Origin: Haliea sp964022665
GTDB taxonomy: Bacteria; Pseudomonadota; Gammaproteobacteria; Pseudomonadales; Halieaceae
Direction of reading: 5' to 3'
Assembly: GCA_964022665.1 (NCBI GenBank)
Contig: CAXIDF010000007.1
Coordinates: forward strand, 62,001 to 126,000
Length of the DNA stretch: 64,000 nt
Position numbers and translations under genes: made by a program. Below, one piece after another: positions 1 to 8,701 of this stretch (its first letter is position 1; each line of letters begins with the position of its first letter). The notes beneath the pieces were generated by a model. It searched no databases. It was given only the letters and a program-made list of their open reading frames with translations, and was not told the origin of the DNA.

Positions 1-1077
1 ACAGCCTCGCCCGCCTTGCACGATGGCCGGCTCTACGTGCCACTGTCGTCGCTCGAAGTGACCGCAGCGGCCGATCCTGGCTATGCCTGCTGCACGTTCC
101 GCGGCGGCGTTGCCGTGTATGACGCGCACAGTGGTGAGAAGCTGCTCACCAGTTACACCATTGCAGAGCCGCCTGCGGTCGTCGGCAAGAACGCGGCGGG
201 TACAGACCGCATTGCACCCTCTGGCTCGCCGGTGTGGAACACCCCGGCCCTGGATGTAGAGCGCGGCGTGATGTATGTGGGCACGGGGGAGAACTACTCC
301 TCACCGGCCAATGACACCAGTGACGCTATTATTGCCCTGAGCCTGAAGGATGGCTCCATCGTCTGGAGCCAGCAGATGACGGCCGGTGACGCCTGGAACA
401 TGGGCTGTGAAACAGAAGAGCGTATCAACTGCCCGCCGGAGGATGGCCCCGACTATGACTTCGGTGCGGCAACCGTGCTGGCGACAACGTCCGAAGGGCG
501 CGACCTGGTGTTGGCCGGCCAGAAGTCGGGTGATGTCTATGCGCTTGACCCGGACCGTGGCGGTGCCATTGTCTGGCAGAAGAAGCTGGGCCGTGGAGGA
601 ATTCAGGGTGGCGTGCATTTCGGTATGGCGGTCGACGGTGATGTGCTCTATGTGCCGATATCGGACTTTGACGGTGGCCCGCGCTGGCCCGGTGAGCCCC
701 TCCCGGGCATGTACGCTGTGGATATCCGCAGTGGCAAGGTACTCTGGTACACCCGTGCGGAGGATACGTGCGAGGGGCGCGAGTTCTGCCAGCCCGGCCT
801 TTCTGCCGCGGCATCAGCCATTGAGGGCGGGGTGGTCGCCGGCGCCATGGACGGTGTACTGCGCGTTTATGACAAGGCGACGGGCGAGGTGCTCTGGTCC
901 TACGACAGCGTACGCGAGTTCTCGACCACGGATGGCGGCACGGCCCAGGGCGGCTCCTTCGGCGGTGCCGCCGGCCCGGTGTTCAGCGATGGCATGATGT
1001 TTGTGAACTCCGGGTACGGTATCTATTTTCATATGCCCGGGAATGTGTTCCTGGCGTTTGGCCCCAAATCCCCCTGA
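1..1077 (+). CDS. PQQ beta-propeller dehydrogenase, PVA dehydrogenase-like (5' truncated)
   Basis: The reading frame enters from the left edge without a start codon and ends at TGA 1075-1077, so only about 358 C-terminal residues are visible. They contain repeated PQQ-propeller blades (GQKSGDVYALDPD, SGKVLWY, TGEVLWSYD) and a vicinal Cys-Cys pair at codons 88-93 in the context ACCTFRGG. In PQQ dehydrogenases such a pair forms the disulphide ring that stacks on the cofactor. The visible part is closely similar to the C-terminal two thirds of the genes at 8702 and 12674, both of which carry an N-terminal cytochrome c domain; that part of this gene would lie outside the window. Likely a periplasmic alcohol-oxidising quinohaemoprotein; the substrate is not evident. 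Confidence 0.85.
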   Translation, partial: TASPALHDGRLYVPLSSLEVTAAADPGYACCTFRGGVAVYDAHSGEKLLTSYTIAEPPAVVGKNAAGTDRIAPSGSPVWNTPALDVERGVMYVGTGENYSSPANDTSDAIIALSLKDGSIVWSQQMTAGDAWNMGCETEERINCPPEDGPDYDFGAATVLATTSEGRDLVLAGQKSGDVYALDPDRGGAIVWQKKLGRGGIQGGVHFGMAVDGDVLYVPISDFDGGPRWPGEPLPGMYAVDIRSGKVLWYTRAEDTCEGREFCQPGLSAAASAIEGGVVAGAMDGVLRVYDKATGEVLWSYDSVREFSTTDGGTAQGGSFGGAAGPVFSDGMMFVNSGYGIYFHMPGNVFLAFGPKSP

Positions 1078-1204
1078 GTTCTGCCGCCGGCGTGGCACCG
1101 CTGCGTCGGCGTATTCCTCTCAAGCGGATGCTGCTCTTCGAAGCGACAGCGCGACGCGCGTCCGTGTGACTTATTACCCAATCTCCGCGCCGATGGCTGC
1201 CATC

Positions 1205-1240
1205 GTCAATGCTTGACTCGCCTTTAAATATCACTACACT
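1205..1240 (+). promoter_or_regulatory. Putative sigma-70 promoter with palindrome over the -35 box
   Basis: TTGACT (1213-1218) and TACACT (1235-1240) are separated by 16 bp, upstream of the SnoaL/TonB-receptor operon that starts at 1332. A perfect palindrome GTCAA-TGC-TTGAC (1205-1217) overlaps the -35 box, as a repressor operator would. Both calls rest on pattern only. The rest of the 254-bp gap between 1077 and 1332 shows nothing else. Confidence 0.4.
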
Positions 1241-1331
1241 TGCTAGACGCAAACAAGCTAATTGCATTCGACCGCATCGAGCAATGGCTGAGCGCAAAAA
1301 TAGTAATCATAAAAATGGCAAGAGGTAGGTC

Positions 1332-1817
1332 ATGCGCGAGAATCGTGACACGCTGGCGGCACTGGCCGCTCGGGTGGACGAACTGGAGAGTCGGCAACAC
1401 ATTGTCGATCTCACATCCGAGTATTGTCACGGCTTCGACAAACGCGATTTCGATCGTTTCCTCGCCATCTGGAGTGAGGATTGCGTGTGGAACATCGGTC
1501 CACCCTTTGGCACCTTTCGTGGCCACACAGGCATTCACGAAGCGGTTCAGGACGTTCTCTGGCCTGCATGGCAGGAATCACATCACCTGTCGACCAATCA
1601 TATCGTACGCTTTCAGGATGCTGACAACGCGACCTGCGTGTGTGATGTGGACTGCATCGGTACCTTGACCGGCGACACCGACTGCCAGATGGTCGGGGCA
1701 ACCTACAGTGACACCCTGCAGCGCAGGGCGGGACGCTGGCTGATTATCCAGCGCGATGTACAGATTCATTATTTCAACCCCATACCCGGTGCGCCCTTGG
1801 TGCCACCGCAAGGCTGA
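1332..1817 (+). CDS. SnoaL-like (NTF2-fold) protein
   Basis: The product is 161 aa, the usual size for single-domain SnoaL/LinA/scytalone-dehydratase-like alpha+beta cone proteins. The family pattern is present: an N-terminal helix ending in the HIVDLTSEYCHGFDKRD region, then D-x-F-L-x-I-W-S-E-D-C-V-W, and a C-terminal R-x-G-R-W-L-I-I-Q-R-D strand. Relatives act as dehydratases, isomerases or hydrolases on ring compounds and polyketides, and the specific reaction cannot be read from sequence. The ATG at 1332 follows an AGAGGTAGG ribosome-binding site. The gene lies 64 bp before a TonB-dependent receptor and is probably co-transcribed with it. Two more SnoaL-like genes occur at 4138 and 18800. 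Confidence 0.8.
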   Translation: MRENRDTLAALAARVDELESRQHIVDLTSEYCHGFDKRDFDRFLAIWSEDCVWNIGPPFGTFRGHTGIHEAVQDVLWPAWQESHHLSTNHIVRFQDADNATCVCDVDCIGTLTGDTDCQMVGATYSDTLQRRAGRWLIIQRDVQIHYFNPIPGAPLVPPQG

Positions 1818-1881
1818 AAGAGGCCTTGGCTCATTCGCTAACGGTAGATAACGATTAACAAACCCGTCGAGGAGACGTTCC

Positions 1882-4128
1882 ATGAAGACACAACGCAGCA
1901 TGATGTTCGCCGCCATCGCCGCAGCCACAGTGGGCGTTTCCACGCCCACTGTGGTTTCGGCAGCCCCTGGTGTACTGGAAGAAATAACGGTGACCGCGCG
2001 CAAGCGTGAAGAGAGCATGCAGGATGTGGGCCTGGCGGTCAGCGCCTTGAGCGAGACCGAAATCCAGCGCCAGTTTGCGCGGGATATTCAGGATCTTGCC
2101 AACATCGCCCCCAACGTAATCATCGATGACACCGGGCAGGGCCCTGGTGGTACGGCTGCGATCTATATCCGCGGTGTGGGTATTGCTGACCTGGAGAAGA
2201 ACTTCGACCCCGCGGTGGGCGTGAGTGTTGACGGCGTGTTCCTCGGCTCGAATGCCGGCGCCCTGTTGCGCGGTATTGATATCGCCCGGGTTGAAGTATT
2301 GCGCGGCCCGCAGGGCACGCTGTTCGGCCGCAACACGGTAGGTGGTCTGATCAACATTACGCGTACCCAACCTACCGGTGAACTGGGTGGCCGTTTCCGC
2401 GCGGGCGTGGAGAACTTCGACACCTACTATGTTGACGGTATCTTCAACTTTGCGGTCACTGATGACCTTGCCATCAAGCTGACTGGCGCCAAGCGTGACC
2501 AGGGCGAAGGCTACTATGACAACGTCACCGTACGTGGCGACCAGGGGCGTCAGGACTATGAATCCCTGGGTTTCAACGCGCTCTGGAACGCAACCGACAC
2601 GCTGGAACTTGAGTACAGCTACACCATGGAGCGGTTGGACCAGGACACGCCCGCACTGGTCAACGCCACGCGTCCCGATCAGCTGTTCTGCGTGGCTTAC
2701 GGCTATTGTTCGCCCAGCGTGAACTCAACCATCACTGGCGACCGCAACGGTGTTGCTGGTGCCGGTGGCCGCCCGCCAACGCCGCCCAGCTTTGAGACCA
2801 ACATTACACCGGTAGATGCGGTCGACGATTCCTTCATGGATGCGTTCTTCGATACCGACACACACATTCTGGAGGCGCGTTGGGAAATCAGTGATGCCCT
2901 GCGCTTTGACTATATCTTCGGTTCCTGGGAATCCGATGAGGCCAGCCTGCAGGATTGGGATGGAACGCCGGAGCTGCTTTACCACACGGACCGCCCGGGC
3001 GAGTTCGAGCAACAGAGCCATGAATTGCGCCTCACCTACGACAACGGCGGCGCCTTCAATGTTGTCGGTGGCCTTTTCTTCTGGGATTCCGAGTATGAAA
3101 GCCGCATGCGCAGCTACATCGGCTTCGCCGTGCCCGGCGTCATTCTCGACATTCCCCAGACCACGCAGCAGGAAACAGAGTCCGTAGCGGCCTTCTTCGA
3201 GGCAGACTACCGTTTCGCTGACCAGTGGGTACTGACAGTAGGTGGTCGTTATACGGAAGATGAGAAGACGTCACGCCAGTTCGGTGAAGTGAACACCATT
3301 CCCGGGCAGCACCCAACCGAGAAGTGGGACGAGTTCACCCCGAAACTGGGCCTGCGCTACAACATGACGGACGACGTGATGTTCTACGCCACCTACTCCA
3401 AGGGCTACCGCGCCGGCGGCTTCAACGGCCGTGTGGCAAGCCTTGAAGAGGCGATCCAGCCCTACGATCCCGAAACCATCGACAACTATGAAATCGGTGT
3501 GAAGAGCGAGTTGCTGGATAACCGGCTGCGCCTGAACGCCACGATCTTCACCATGGACTACAAGGACAAGCAGGAAGAGCTGCAGTTGCCCTCGAATGAA
3601 ACGGATACTGGGCAAAAGACTGTGGTCATCAACCCGTCTTCGGCAACCATTCAGGGCATTGAGCTGGAAATGCAGGCCTACCTGAACGAGAACCTGAGCA
3701 TCCGCGCCAACCTGGGCTATCTCGACTCCGAATACGACGACTTCGTCTACACCGACGTTGAAGGCTCTATTACTGACTTGAGCGGCCTGGAGTTCCGGCG
3801 TGCACCCGAGTTCACCGGTACTGTCGATGCGACCTATGAGTGGGACGTTGCAGGCGGCAATGCCTGGGTTCGCGGCGCCTACCGTTACATAGGCTCGCAC
3901 TTCACTAATGCCACCAACAACGCTGAGCTGGCAAACGACAGCCAGGGCATCGTCGATGCATCAGTGAACTATGCCATCAACAACCTGACGTTCAGCCTGT
4001 TTGGCCGTAACCTGACGGATGAAGATGGTTACACGCACGGCTACGAAGTGGCAGGGCTCTGGTCCTATGCGGCGACTCGCCCACCGCGCACCTACGGGTT
4101 CGAGGTGGTCTACAACTTCAACAACTGA
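1882..4128 (+). CDS. TonB-dependent outer-membrane receptor
   Basis: The 748-aa product has a signal peptide (about residues 1-28, ending VVSAA), then a TonB-box-like EEITVTARKRE segment (about 33-43). A plug domain follows (about 50-165; LRGPQGTLFGRNTVGG is the conserved plug motif), then a 22-strand-type beta-barrel to the C terminus (WSYAATRPPRTYGFEVVYNF). The protein ends in Asn-Asn after the usual aromatic, a small deviation from the classic terminal Phe. Receptors of this type import siderophores, vitamins or hydrophobic carbon sources using TonB/ExbBD energy. The setting among SnoaL, SDR and PQQ genes points to a carbon substrate rather than iron. The start follows a GAGGAGA ribosome-binding site. 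Confidence 0.93.
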   Translation: MKTQRSMMFAAIAAATVGVSTPTVVSAAPGVLEEITVTARKREESMQDVGLAVSALSETEIQRQFARDIQDLANIAPNVIIDDTGQGPGGTAAIYIRGVGIADLEKNFDPAVGVSVDGVFLGSNAGALLRGIDIARVEVLRGPQGTLFGRNTVGGLINITRTQPTGELGGRFRAGVENFDTYYVDGIFNFAVTDDLAIKLTGAKRDQGEGYYDNVTVRGDQGRQDYESLGFNALWNATDTLELEYSYTMERLDQDTPALVNATRPDQLFCVAYGYCSPSVNSTITGDRNGVAGAGGRPPTPPSFETNITPVDAVDDSFMDAFFDTDTHILEARWEISDALRFDYIFGSWESDEASLQDWDGTPELLYHTDRPGEFEQQSHELRLTYDNGGAFNVVGGLFFWDSEYESRMRSYIGFAVPGVILDIPQTTQQETESVAAFFEADYRFADQWVLTVGGRYTEDEKTSRQFGEVNTIPGQHPTEKWDEFTPKLGLRYNMTDDVMFYATYSKGYRAGGFNGRVASLEEAIQPYDPETIDNYEIGVKSELLDNRLRLNATIFTMDYKDKQEELQLPSNETDTGQKTVVINPSSATIQGIELEMQAYLNENLSIRANLGYLDSEYDDFVYTDVEGSITDLSGLEFRRAPEFTGTVDATYEWDVAGGNAWVRGAYRYIGSHFTNATNNAELANDSQGIVDASVNYAINNLTFSLFGRNLTDEDGYTHGYEVAGLWSYAATRPPRTYGFEVVYNFNN

Positions 4129-4137
4129 TCATCATTC

Positions 4138-4704
4138 GTGAACGAACAGTTGCAGGAGTTACTGGCGAAGCAGGCGATCACGGAAGTGATCGTCCGCTAC
4201 GCGCGGGCCCTGGACCGGATGGATGAAGCGCTGCTGCGCAGTGTTTTCCATCCCGGTTCCGAGCACCATCATTTCTACGAGGGGCCATCGTCTGACCCTT
4301 CGCGCCCGTCTACCGCAGAGCAACCCGGCGATTTCGTTGCCTTTGCGTTGGGCGTTTTATCTGCTCACAGCCGCACCCATCACCACCTGGGTAATATCCT
4401 TGTGGAAATGGATGGCCCGGACAGGGCGCGCGCGGAAACCTACTTTACGGCCTTTCATCGCATGCGTCCTGTGGGAGACCCTTTGGCGGGTGCAGATGCC
4501 TTCGACAACGAGATGGACTACTTTGTCGGTGGCCGGTACCTGGACCACTTTGCGCTGCGTGATGGCGAGTGGCGCATTGTGCGCCGGGTGGGCATGACCG
4601 ATTGGACGCGTCTGGAGCCGGCGCAGTCGCGTGGGTTTGGCAGTATCGCAGCGGAGACCGTAGGGCAGCGTGCGCCCGACGATTATCTGTATCGCATGAC
4701 ATAG
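4138..4704 (+). CDS. SnoaL-like (NTF2-fold) protein
   Basis: The 188-aa product starts at GTG 4138, nine bases after the receptor stop, so it is probably in the same operon. The family pattern is visible: a first helix with VIVRYARALDRMDEALLRSVFHPG, a central H-x-H-H-L-G-N-I strand, and a C-terminal R-D-G-E-W-R-I-V-R-R strand. It is longer than the 161-aa paralogue at 1332 because of a C-terminal extension ending DDYLYRMT. Several His residues (HHHFYEG, RTHHHLGN) sit where the NTF2-fold pocket would be. Relatives are dehydratase- or isomerase-like; the reaction is not determined. A strong terminator follows directly. Confidence 0.8.
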   Translation: MNEQLQELLAKQAITEVIVRYARALDRMDEALLRSVFHPGSEHHHFYEGPSSDPSRPSTAEQPGDFVAFALGVLSAHSRTHHHLGNILVEMDGPDRARAETYFTAFHRMRPVGDPLAGADAFDNEMDYFVGGRYLDHFALRDGEWRIVRRVGMTDWTRLEPAQSRGFGSIAAETVGQRAPDDYLYRMT

Positions 4705-4711
4705 AGTTTAT

Positions 4712-4734
4712 GGGGCTGCGGCCCCTTTTTTTTT
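4712..4734 (+). terminator. Rho-independent terminator
   Basis: A GGGGC-TGCG-GCCCC hairpin (4712-4725) is followed by nine T residues (4726-4734), eight bases after the stop of the SnoaL gene. It should end the operon beginning at 1332. It also lies only 27 bp before the next SDR start, so that gene needs read-through or its own promoter. Confidence 0.85.
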
Positions 4735-4761
4735 GCAATCTATAGTGTGGAGAAAACAGGC

Positions 4762-5601
4762 ATGAGACTGGCGGGAAAAGTAGCATTGATTACGGGCGCG
4801 GCGAGCGGCATTGGCGCGGCGGCGGTACAGCGTTTTATCGAGGAGGGTTGCGCGGTCAGCCTGTGTGATATTCAGGAAGCCGAGGGCAATGCGCTGGCTG
4901 CCAAATATGGCGACCAGGCAATGTTCAGTTACTGCAACATCACCGATGAGGACAGCGTGAGTGCGGCCGTCGATGCGGCAATAGCGCGTTTTGGCCGTCT
5001 GGACGTCATGTTCAACAGCGCGGGTATCGTGGGTTCGGTTGGACCGGCCGCCCAGACGCCGGGTGCCGAATGGCGTTTTACTATCGATGTGCTCTTGAAC
5101 GGCGCCTTCTACTGCGCCAAGCACGCCGCGCGCGTAATGCAGCCGCAGGGCTCTGGCTCGATCATCAGCATGGCGAGCACGGCCGGCATCATGGGCGGCC
5201 TGGGCCCGCATGCCTATACCGCAGCCAAGCACGGGGTGGTGGGGCTGACCAAGAATCTCGCTGCCGAACTCGCGGCCAGCAACGTGCGCGTGAATGCCAT
5301 CGCGGCGGCCTCCATGGCGACACCGATGGTAGCCAGTGTGCTCACGGGTGATCCGGGCAAGATCGACGAGGCCAAGAGGATTCTCGCAGACGCTTCGCCG
5401 CTGCGCGGACGTCCGGGCCTGGCGGAAGATGTCGCCAACGCCGCACTGTGGCTGGCAAGCGACGAGTCGGGCTATACCACGGGCCACACCTTGACCACCG
5501 ATGCGGGTTTCACGGTTGGGGCGACCGCCGCGGGGCCGGCGTTCGCGGAGTATCAGCCAATTATTCGCGAGGCAGGCAAGTCGGGGTTGCCAGGTAGTTA
5601 G
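4762..5601 (+). CDS. Short-chain dehydrogenase/reductase (SDR)
   Basis: A classical SDR of 279 aa. The N-terminal Rossmann motif is TGAASGIG, the NNAG-equivalent is N-S-A-G, and the catalytic set is Ser in SMASTAGIMGG with Y-T-A-A-K. The reaction would be NAD(P)-dependent interconversion of a secondary alcohol and ketone in the cytoplasm. I chose ATG 4762 because GGAG lies nine bases upstream; a GTG at 4747 would add five residues and overlap that ribosome-binding site. The C-terminal tail past the usual T-D-A-G-F-T-V motif is about 30 residues longer than typical. The gene lies just after a strong terminator and before the second receptor. Confidence 0.88.
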   Translation: MRLAGKVALITGAASGIGAAAVQRFIEEGCAVSLCDIQEAEGNALAAKYGDQAMFSYCNITDEDSVSAAVDAAIARFGRLDVMFNSAGIVGSVGPAAQTPGAEWRFTIDVLLNGAFYCAKHAARVMQPQGSGSIISMASTAGIMGGLGPHAYTAAKHGVVGLTKNLAAELAASNVRVNAIAAASMATPMVASVLTGDPGKIDEAKRILADASPLRGRPGLAEDVANAALWLASDESGYTTGHTLTTDAGFTVGATAAGPAFAEYQPIIREAGKSGLPGS

Positions 5602-5681
5602 CCGTAAACAAGCGCGAAGTCTGGCGCGTGCGGCCTGCTCGTTGCGGTCAGGAGGCGGGCCAATGCGGCGCCTAAAAAAAC

Positions 5682-5696
5682 TTGAATACTTTTCAA
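5682..5696. promoter_or_regulatory. Putative operator, TTGAAT-N3-ATTCAA type
   Basis: TTGAATACTTTTCAA is an imperfect palindrome (TTGAA-N5-TTCAA) flanked by AA on the left and AAAA-type sequence on the right, about 135 bp upstream of the second receptor gene. Similar 15-bp sequences lie at 8629-8643 and 21647-21661. No regulator is identified. Confidence 0.4.
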
Positions 5697-5832
5697 AAAC
5701 TGCTTGCCTGGAATCGTTGTTTTGAATTATTGTTAAGATCAAGCAAGTGCTGATTCGCATAACCCAATAAACGTGAACGGCCACAGCTATACCTCACAAT
5801 AATCCGGTATATAAGATAAGAGAGGGACGTCA

Positions 5833-8349
5833 ATGATGAACTTTAATAGAAAGGTTTTGGGCTCTGCGGTATGCCTGGCACTTACTCATACTCTTGCTGG
5901 TGGCAGTGCGCTCGCGCAAGACGAAAGTAGATCAAGCAGGCTTCAGCTGGAAGAAGTGGTTGTAACCGGCACCAAGCGGTCGGTGGCACAGCAGGATCTT
6001 TCGGTGGCCGTCACCACCGTGACGACCCAGCAATTGGAGAACACGTTCCAGAATGACGTCACGGCGTTGTCGGAGCTGGCACCCAACGTGAACCTGACAC
6101 CGCAAACCGGCTTTAACGCGATTGCCGGCGGTATGCGCGGTACCGGTTTCAACTCTATTCTGGTGACCAAGGATGCATCAGTTGGTATCAGTGTCGATGA
6201 ATTTGTCTTCAATAACGTGCAGTCTCAGTTCATCGAGATGTTCGACATGGAGCAGGTTGAAATCTACCGTGGTCCGCAGGGCACCTTGTTCGGTAAGAAC
6301 ACCACTGGCGGCGCCATCGCCTTCACCACGAAAAAGCCCGTGCTCGGCGAATTCTTTGGTCACGTTGAGGGCAATTACTCGCAATTCTCATCAAACGATT
6401 CGAATGCAACGAAGTTGAAGTTGGGCTTGAACGTGCCGCTGGGTGATACCGTGGCAGCGCGTCTGGCCGTCATTCAGGACAAGAGTGATGGCTTCTACAC
6501 CAACGACAAACCGGCGGGCGGTGAGTTCCAGAGCCTCGGCTGCCCGTTCCCCGGCCAGCCCGGTTCAGCGGAATGTAACGACGCAGCGCGTTCCAAGTTT
6601 CCCGATGTGGGTCGGGGCGAGGACATTGGCGGGAAAGATGTGCTGGCAGCCAAGCTGAAGCTGCGCTGGCAACCCAACGACTTCTATCTTGCGGACCTCA
6701 TCTTTGAATATGTGAAAGATCGCGGTGACACCGTAGCCGCGGCCAATGAAACACCCCTGGCGAGCCAGAATGGTGGTGAAGGCTATCTGTGGCCCATCGC
6801 CGGCTTCCCGGGTATCGGTAACGGCGACCCCTTCTCTACCGGGCAGTCCTACACGTCAACGCCTGTTGTCGACATCCCGGGTGGGCACAAGATTGATGCC
6901 GATGGTATCTACCTGAACCAGACTTTCACCTTTGACAGCTATGAGGTGAAGTGGATTCTGGGCGCCCGTACGCAGGACGAGGTGCTCGCGAGCACCTACA
7001 CCGGCGAAGCTTATACATCACAGTACGATGCCAGCCGGAACTCCGAGCGGGAACAGCTGCAGAATGAACTGCGTGTCTCTTCCAACTATAACGGGCCGTT
7101 CAACTTTGTCGCGGGCGCCAGCTACTACGAAGATGACGTAGACTTCCTAGTCTTCGGTAACCTCGGCTATTTCCTGATCTTCTCCGGTCCCGCCGCAGAG
7201 TTCTACCGGGATACCTATGAGGTGCAGGTAACCAGCCAGGAGCGAGAAGGTCTGGCGTTCTACGTTGATGGTACCTACGACCTGACGGACGCGTTGAAGC
7301 TGACAGCAGGCTTTCGTCACACCAAGGACGAAAAGGTCTTTGCGCGCCGCAGTCTCGGCACGGCCGAGAACCCGGTCAGCAACTTCATCACCGTTGACCA
7401 GTTCAAGGGCCCGCACACCAACCCGCTGCCCATCTCTGCTTTTGGCAACGTCATCGATGACGAGAAGGATTTCTCCGCGAACACCTTCCGCGTCGTGCTG
7501 GACTACAACTGGACAAATGAGCTGATGACGTATGTCAGCTTTGCGACAGGCTTTGTTTCCGGTGGCTTCTCGGAAACCTGTGGCAGTGCGTTCAGCTGCC
7601 AGCCCTACGCCAGCGAAGAGAACGAAAACTTTGAGGTGGGCGCGAAGGCCGACATGCTGGACGGCAAGCTCAGGATGAACGGTGCCTTGTTCCACACCGT
7701 GTACGAAAACCTGCAGCGTGACACGGTGGTGTCGTTCAAGGATGCCGCGGGCAACGACTTCCAGGAAACCATTGCACTGAACGAAGGTGAAAGTACAGCC
7801 ATCGGTCTTGAGCTTGAACTCAGCTATGTGCCCACCAACAACCTGCGCTTCGATGCCAACTTTGGCTGGTTGGACCACGAGTACGACAACTACAACCCGG
7901 GTTACGACCCTGCAACGCTTGGTCTCGTCGGTGCCCCGCAGCCCTTCGATTTCTCGGAGCTTGAAGTGCCGTATTCGCCGGAGTTTAACGGTGGCGTGAG
8001 TGCGACGTACTTCCAGGAGCTTTCCAGTGGCAGCATGCTGACCTACAACCTGAACGTGCACTATCAGGGTGAGGCAGAAGTGAACCCGGCGCCCGCGAGC
8101 TTCCAGGGAGGAACGCTGGAAAACCCGATACTGCGTCAGAAGGCCAACACACAGCTCGAAGAGCGTACATTGCTGAATGCCTACGTAACCTGGGAGTCGC
8201 CAGACAGTGAATTCAAGGTCTCTCTCTACGGCAAAAACCTGACGGACGAAACTTACCGTAACTCCGCCAACCCCGTTGCCAACTTGTGGAACTTCACAAC
8301 CTATGGCCCGCCACGCGAGCTCGGTATCCAGGTTGGGTACAACTTCTAG
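5833..8349 (+). CDS. TonB-dependent outer-membrane receptor
   Basis: The 838-aa receptor has a signal peptide (about 1-29, ending SALAQ), a TonB-box-like LEEVVVTGTKR segment (about 39-49), a plug domain with YRGPQGTLFGKNTTGG, and a long beta-barrel ending in G-Y-N-F with the terminal Phe needed for outer-membrane insertion. It is unlike the 748-aa receptor in its loops; for example it has Cys pairs near the middle (SLGCPFPGQPGSAEC and CGSAFSC). It is preceded by a 231-bp AT-richer gap containing a palindromic candidate operator at 5682 and is likely its own transcription unit. It presumably imports the same or a related substrate as the first receptor. Confidence 0.93.
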   Translation: MMNFNRKVLGSAVCLALTHTLAGGSALAQDESRSSRLQLEEVVVTGTKRSVAQQDLSVAVTTVTTQQLENTFQNDVTALSELAPNVNLTPQTGFNAIAGGMRGTGFNSILVTKDASVGISVDEFVFNNVQSQFIEMFDMEQVEIYRGPQGTLFGKNTTGGAIAFTTKKPVLGEFFGHVEGNYSQFSSNDSNATKLKLGLNVPLGDTVAARLAVIQDKSDGFYTNDKPAGGEFQSLGCPFPGQPGSAECNDAARSKFPDVGRGEDIGGKDVLAAKLKLRWQPNDFYLADLIFEYVKDRGDTVAAANETPLASQNGGEGYLWPIAGFPGIGNGDPFSTGQSYTSTPVVDIPGGHKIDADGIYLNQTFTFDSYEVKWILGARTQDEVLASTYTGEAYTSQYDASRNSEREQLQNELRVSSNYNGPFNFVAGASYYEDDVDFLVFGNLGYFLIFSGPAAEFYRDTYEVQVTSQEREGLAFYVDGTYDLTDALKLTAGFRHTKDEKVFARRSLGTAENPVSNFITVDQFKGPHTNPLPISAFGNVIDDEKDFSANTFRVVLDYNWTNELMTYVSFATGFVSGGFSETCGSAFSCQPYASEENENFEVGAKADMLDGKLRMNGALFHTVYENLQRDTVVSFKDAAGNDFQETIALNEGESTAIGLELELSYVPTNNLRFDANFGWLDHEYDNYNPGYDPATLGLVGAPQPFDFSELEVPYSPEFNGGVSATYFQELSSGSMLTYNLNVHYQGEAEVNPAPASFQGGTLENPILRQKANTQLEERTLLNAYVTWESPDSEFKVSLYGKNLTDETYRNSANPVANLWNFTTYGPPRELGIQVGYNF

Positions 8350-8601
8350 TCAAAATTGGGCCTGAGTTCTTTGCAAACAGGTGGGGTGGCGTTTCCTGAT
8401 GTCGCCCCACCAAACCTAACGCCCCCTGTGGCTGCATAACCCTCTTTGCCATCGCCCAAACTGTGCCTCGGGTCATGCCCTGGCGAGACTGGCGCGGTGG
8501 CTTTTTTGTGCTCCGTATACCGTTGATGTCGTGTTCCAGCGCGTCGGAAAGAAGGTGCTGCAAAGCAGAATGTTTTGCCGCTACAAATTCCTGAAGAAGT
8601 A

Positions 8602-8630
8602 TTGACAGCGGTTTGCTTGTTGCCTAAATT
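8602..8630 (+). promoter_or_regulatory. Sigma-70-type promoter of the quinohaemoprotein gene
   Basis: A perfect -35 TTGACA (8602-8607), a 17-bp spacer and -10 TAAATT (8625-8630) lie about 70 bp upstream of the GTG start at 8702. The palindrome-like element at 8629-8643 overlaps the end of the -10 box and the expected transcription start. Confidence 0.6.
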
Positions 8631-8643
8631 GAATTTTATTAAA
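8629..8643. promoter_or_regulatory. Putative operator, TTGAAT-N3-ATTCAA type (imperfect)
   Basis: TTGAATTTTATTAAA matches the palindrome at 21647 in both half-sites apart from one base, and shares the AA-n and AAAA flanks. Its overlap with the -10/+1 region of the promoter at 8602-8630 fits a repressor site, but AT-rich promoter DNA makes chance matches easier. Confidence 0.35.
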
Positions 8644-8701
8644 AAATAAAACGTACTGTATTTCCGTCGTCACCAATACGATAAATAAGGGAGAGCGCGA
8701 C

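Larger units (their letters stand above)
8350..8701 (+). other. 352-bp intergenic region with promoter and hairpins
   Basis: No gene is supported here. A GGTGGGG/CCCCACC hairpin (8380-8386 with 8405-8411) lies 30 bp after the receptor stop, but no T-run follows. A promoter lies at 8602-8630 and an AT-only inverted repeat TTTTATT-N4-AATAAAA at 8634-8651. The ribosome-binding site GGGAGAG precedes the GTG start at 8702. Confidence 0.5.
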
